From Rhodobacteraceae bacterium KLH11 (GTDB taxonomy: Bacteria; Pseudomonadota; Alphaproteobacteria; Rhodobacterales; Rhodobacteraceae): DNA of 64,000 bases. This document shows positions 63,882 to 64,000 of this stretch, piece by piece (within the stretch, counting starts at the first letter, position 1; every line of letters starts with the position of its first letter). A program made the translations under genes and the position numbers. Below the pieces are notes generated by a model, which saw nothing but the letters and a program-made list of their open reading frames with translations, did not search any database and had not been told where the DNA came from. The stretch is from assembly GCA_000158135.1 (NCBI GenBank), contig DS999531.1, positions 898,132 to 962,131 of the forward strand, written 5' to 3'.

Positions 63882-64000
63882 TTACCCTTCCGTGCGGCCC
63901 TTGCCGCCGTCATCCTTTTCGCGCAAGCCACGCAGGCGCTGCGCTTCCTCTACAACACGTTTGGCGAGTCCGCCAGAGGCCAAGGCCGCATGAATCACGG
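63882..64000 (-). CDS. C-terminal end of a YlxR-type (DUF448) RNA-binding protein
   Basis: Only the last 39 codons are visible, reading [20 protein letters not shown], then [18 protein letters not shown] and a TAA. It lies 7 bp upstream of infB in the same orientation, where alphaproteobacteria have the nusA-linked DUF448/L7Ae-like gene. The identification therefore rests mainly on gene order. Confidence 0.7.
   Translation of the reverse strand, partial: VIHAALASGGLAKRVVEEAQRLRGLREKDDGGKGRTEG

Noticed and set aside
1..64000. CRISPR arrays, tRNA or rRNA genes, prophage or complete insertion sequence
   Set aside because: No regularly spaced repeats, cloverleaf-like segments, integrase or transposase genes were recognised on either strand.

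Overview
The window looks like chromosome of a marine Roseobacter-group alphaproteobacterium (Rhodobacteraceae, Ruegeria/Phaeobacter-like). The evidence is the GC-rich coding, an infB preceded by a YlxR-type gene, a cytochrome c2-type cytochrome, an NDUFS6-like CHCC zinc-finger protein, a glutathione-dependent formaldehyde dehydrogenase, UMF1 and DUF3833 families, and hairpin-plus-GATATTT intergenic elements. Species cannot be fixed from the sequence alone. Coding density is very high. No tRNA, rRNA, CRISPR array, prophage or intact insertion sequence was seen.

Layout. 1-7104 (minus): a family-5 solute-binding protein, a periplasmic repeat-type protein, two Dpp/Opp permeases, a fused double ATPase and an aldehyde dehydrogenase cut by the window edge, in operon order. 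7274-8961: panB-panC (pantothenate), then glpK. 10505-24317: housekeeping and single genes (smpB, idi, cytochrome c, P1 peptidase, SDR, arfB, YhhQ-type queuosine-precursor transporter, phytase-esterase-like protein, mepA, UMF1 transporter, yggT, recQ, yaaA, hybrid histidine kinase). 24384-31061 (minus): a MoxR / DUF58 / BatA-DUF4159 / VWA-like membrane protein operon. 31114-41592: DUF1285, EamA transporters, Hyi-like isomerase, polA, YrbL-like kinase, CHCC zinc finger, orphan ABC ATPase, DUF1203 and formaldehyde dehydrogenase. 41721-47125: an I78-type inhibitor lipoprotein, then a divergent lipid/oxidative-stress-type locus (SDR; FAD oxidoreductase, chalcone-isomerase-like, MFS, two DUF3833 proteins). 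47161-60963: an inositol uptake and catabolism regulon. 61400-64000 (minus): infB and the end of a ylxR-type gene.

How the genes work together. The inositol block has a periplasmic-binding-protein ABC importer, a LacI-family regulator, three Gfo/Idh/MocA dehydrogenases, an IolE-like TIM-barrel protein and iolD, iolC, iolB and iolJ. A phytanoyl-CoA dioxygenase-family gene is inserted between iolD and iolC. The same perfect 18-bp palindrome TTTGCAACCGGTTGCAAA occurs at 50197 and 54498, in both divergent promoter regions of the block. One regulator therefore probably controls uptake, both catabolic operons and itself.

The most novel-looking element is the 263-bp gap upstream of arfB (14560-14822). 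On the minus strand it holds a Shine-Dalgarno sequence complementary to the whole 16S rRNA tail, an 18-codon open frame, a segment able to pair with that Shine-Dalgarno, and a 12-bp terminator hairpin just before arfB. This resembles a ribosome-sensing attenuator for a ribosome-rescue factor. A second regulatory observation is a pair of divergent TGATCC-N18-TA promoters at 42764-42899, resembling the RpoE/ChrR singlet-oxygen promoters of Rhodobacter.
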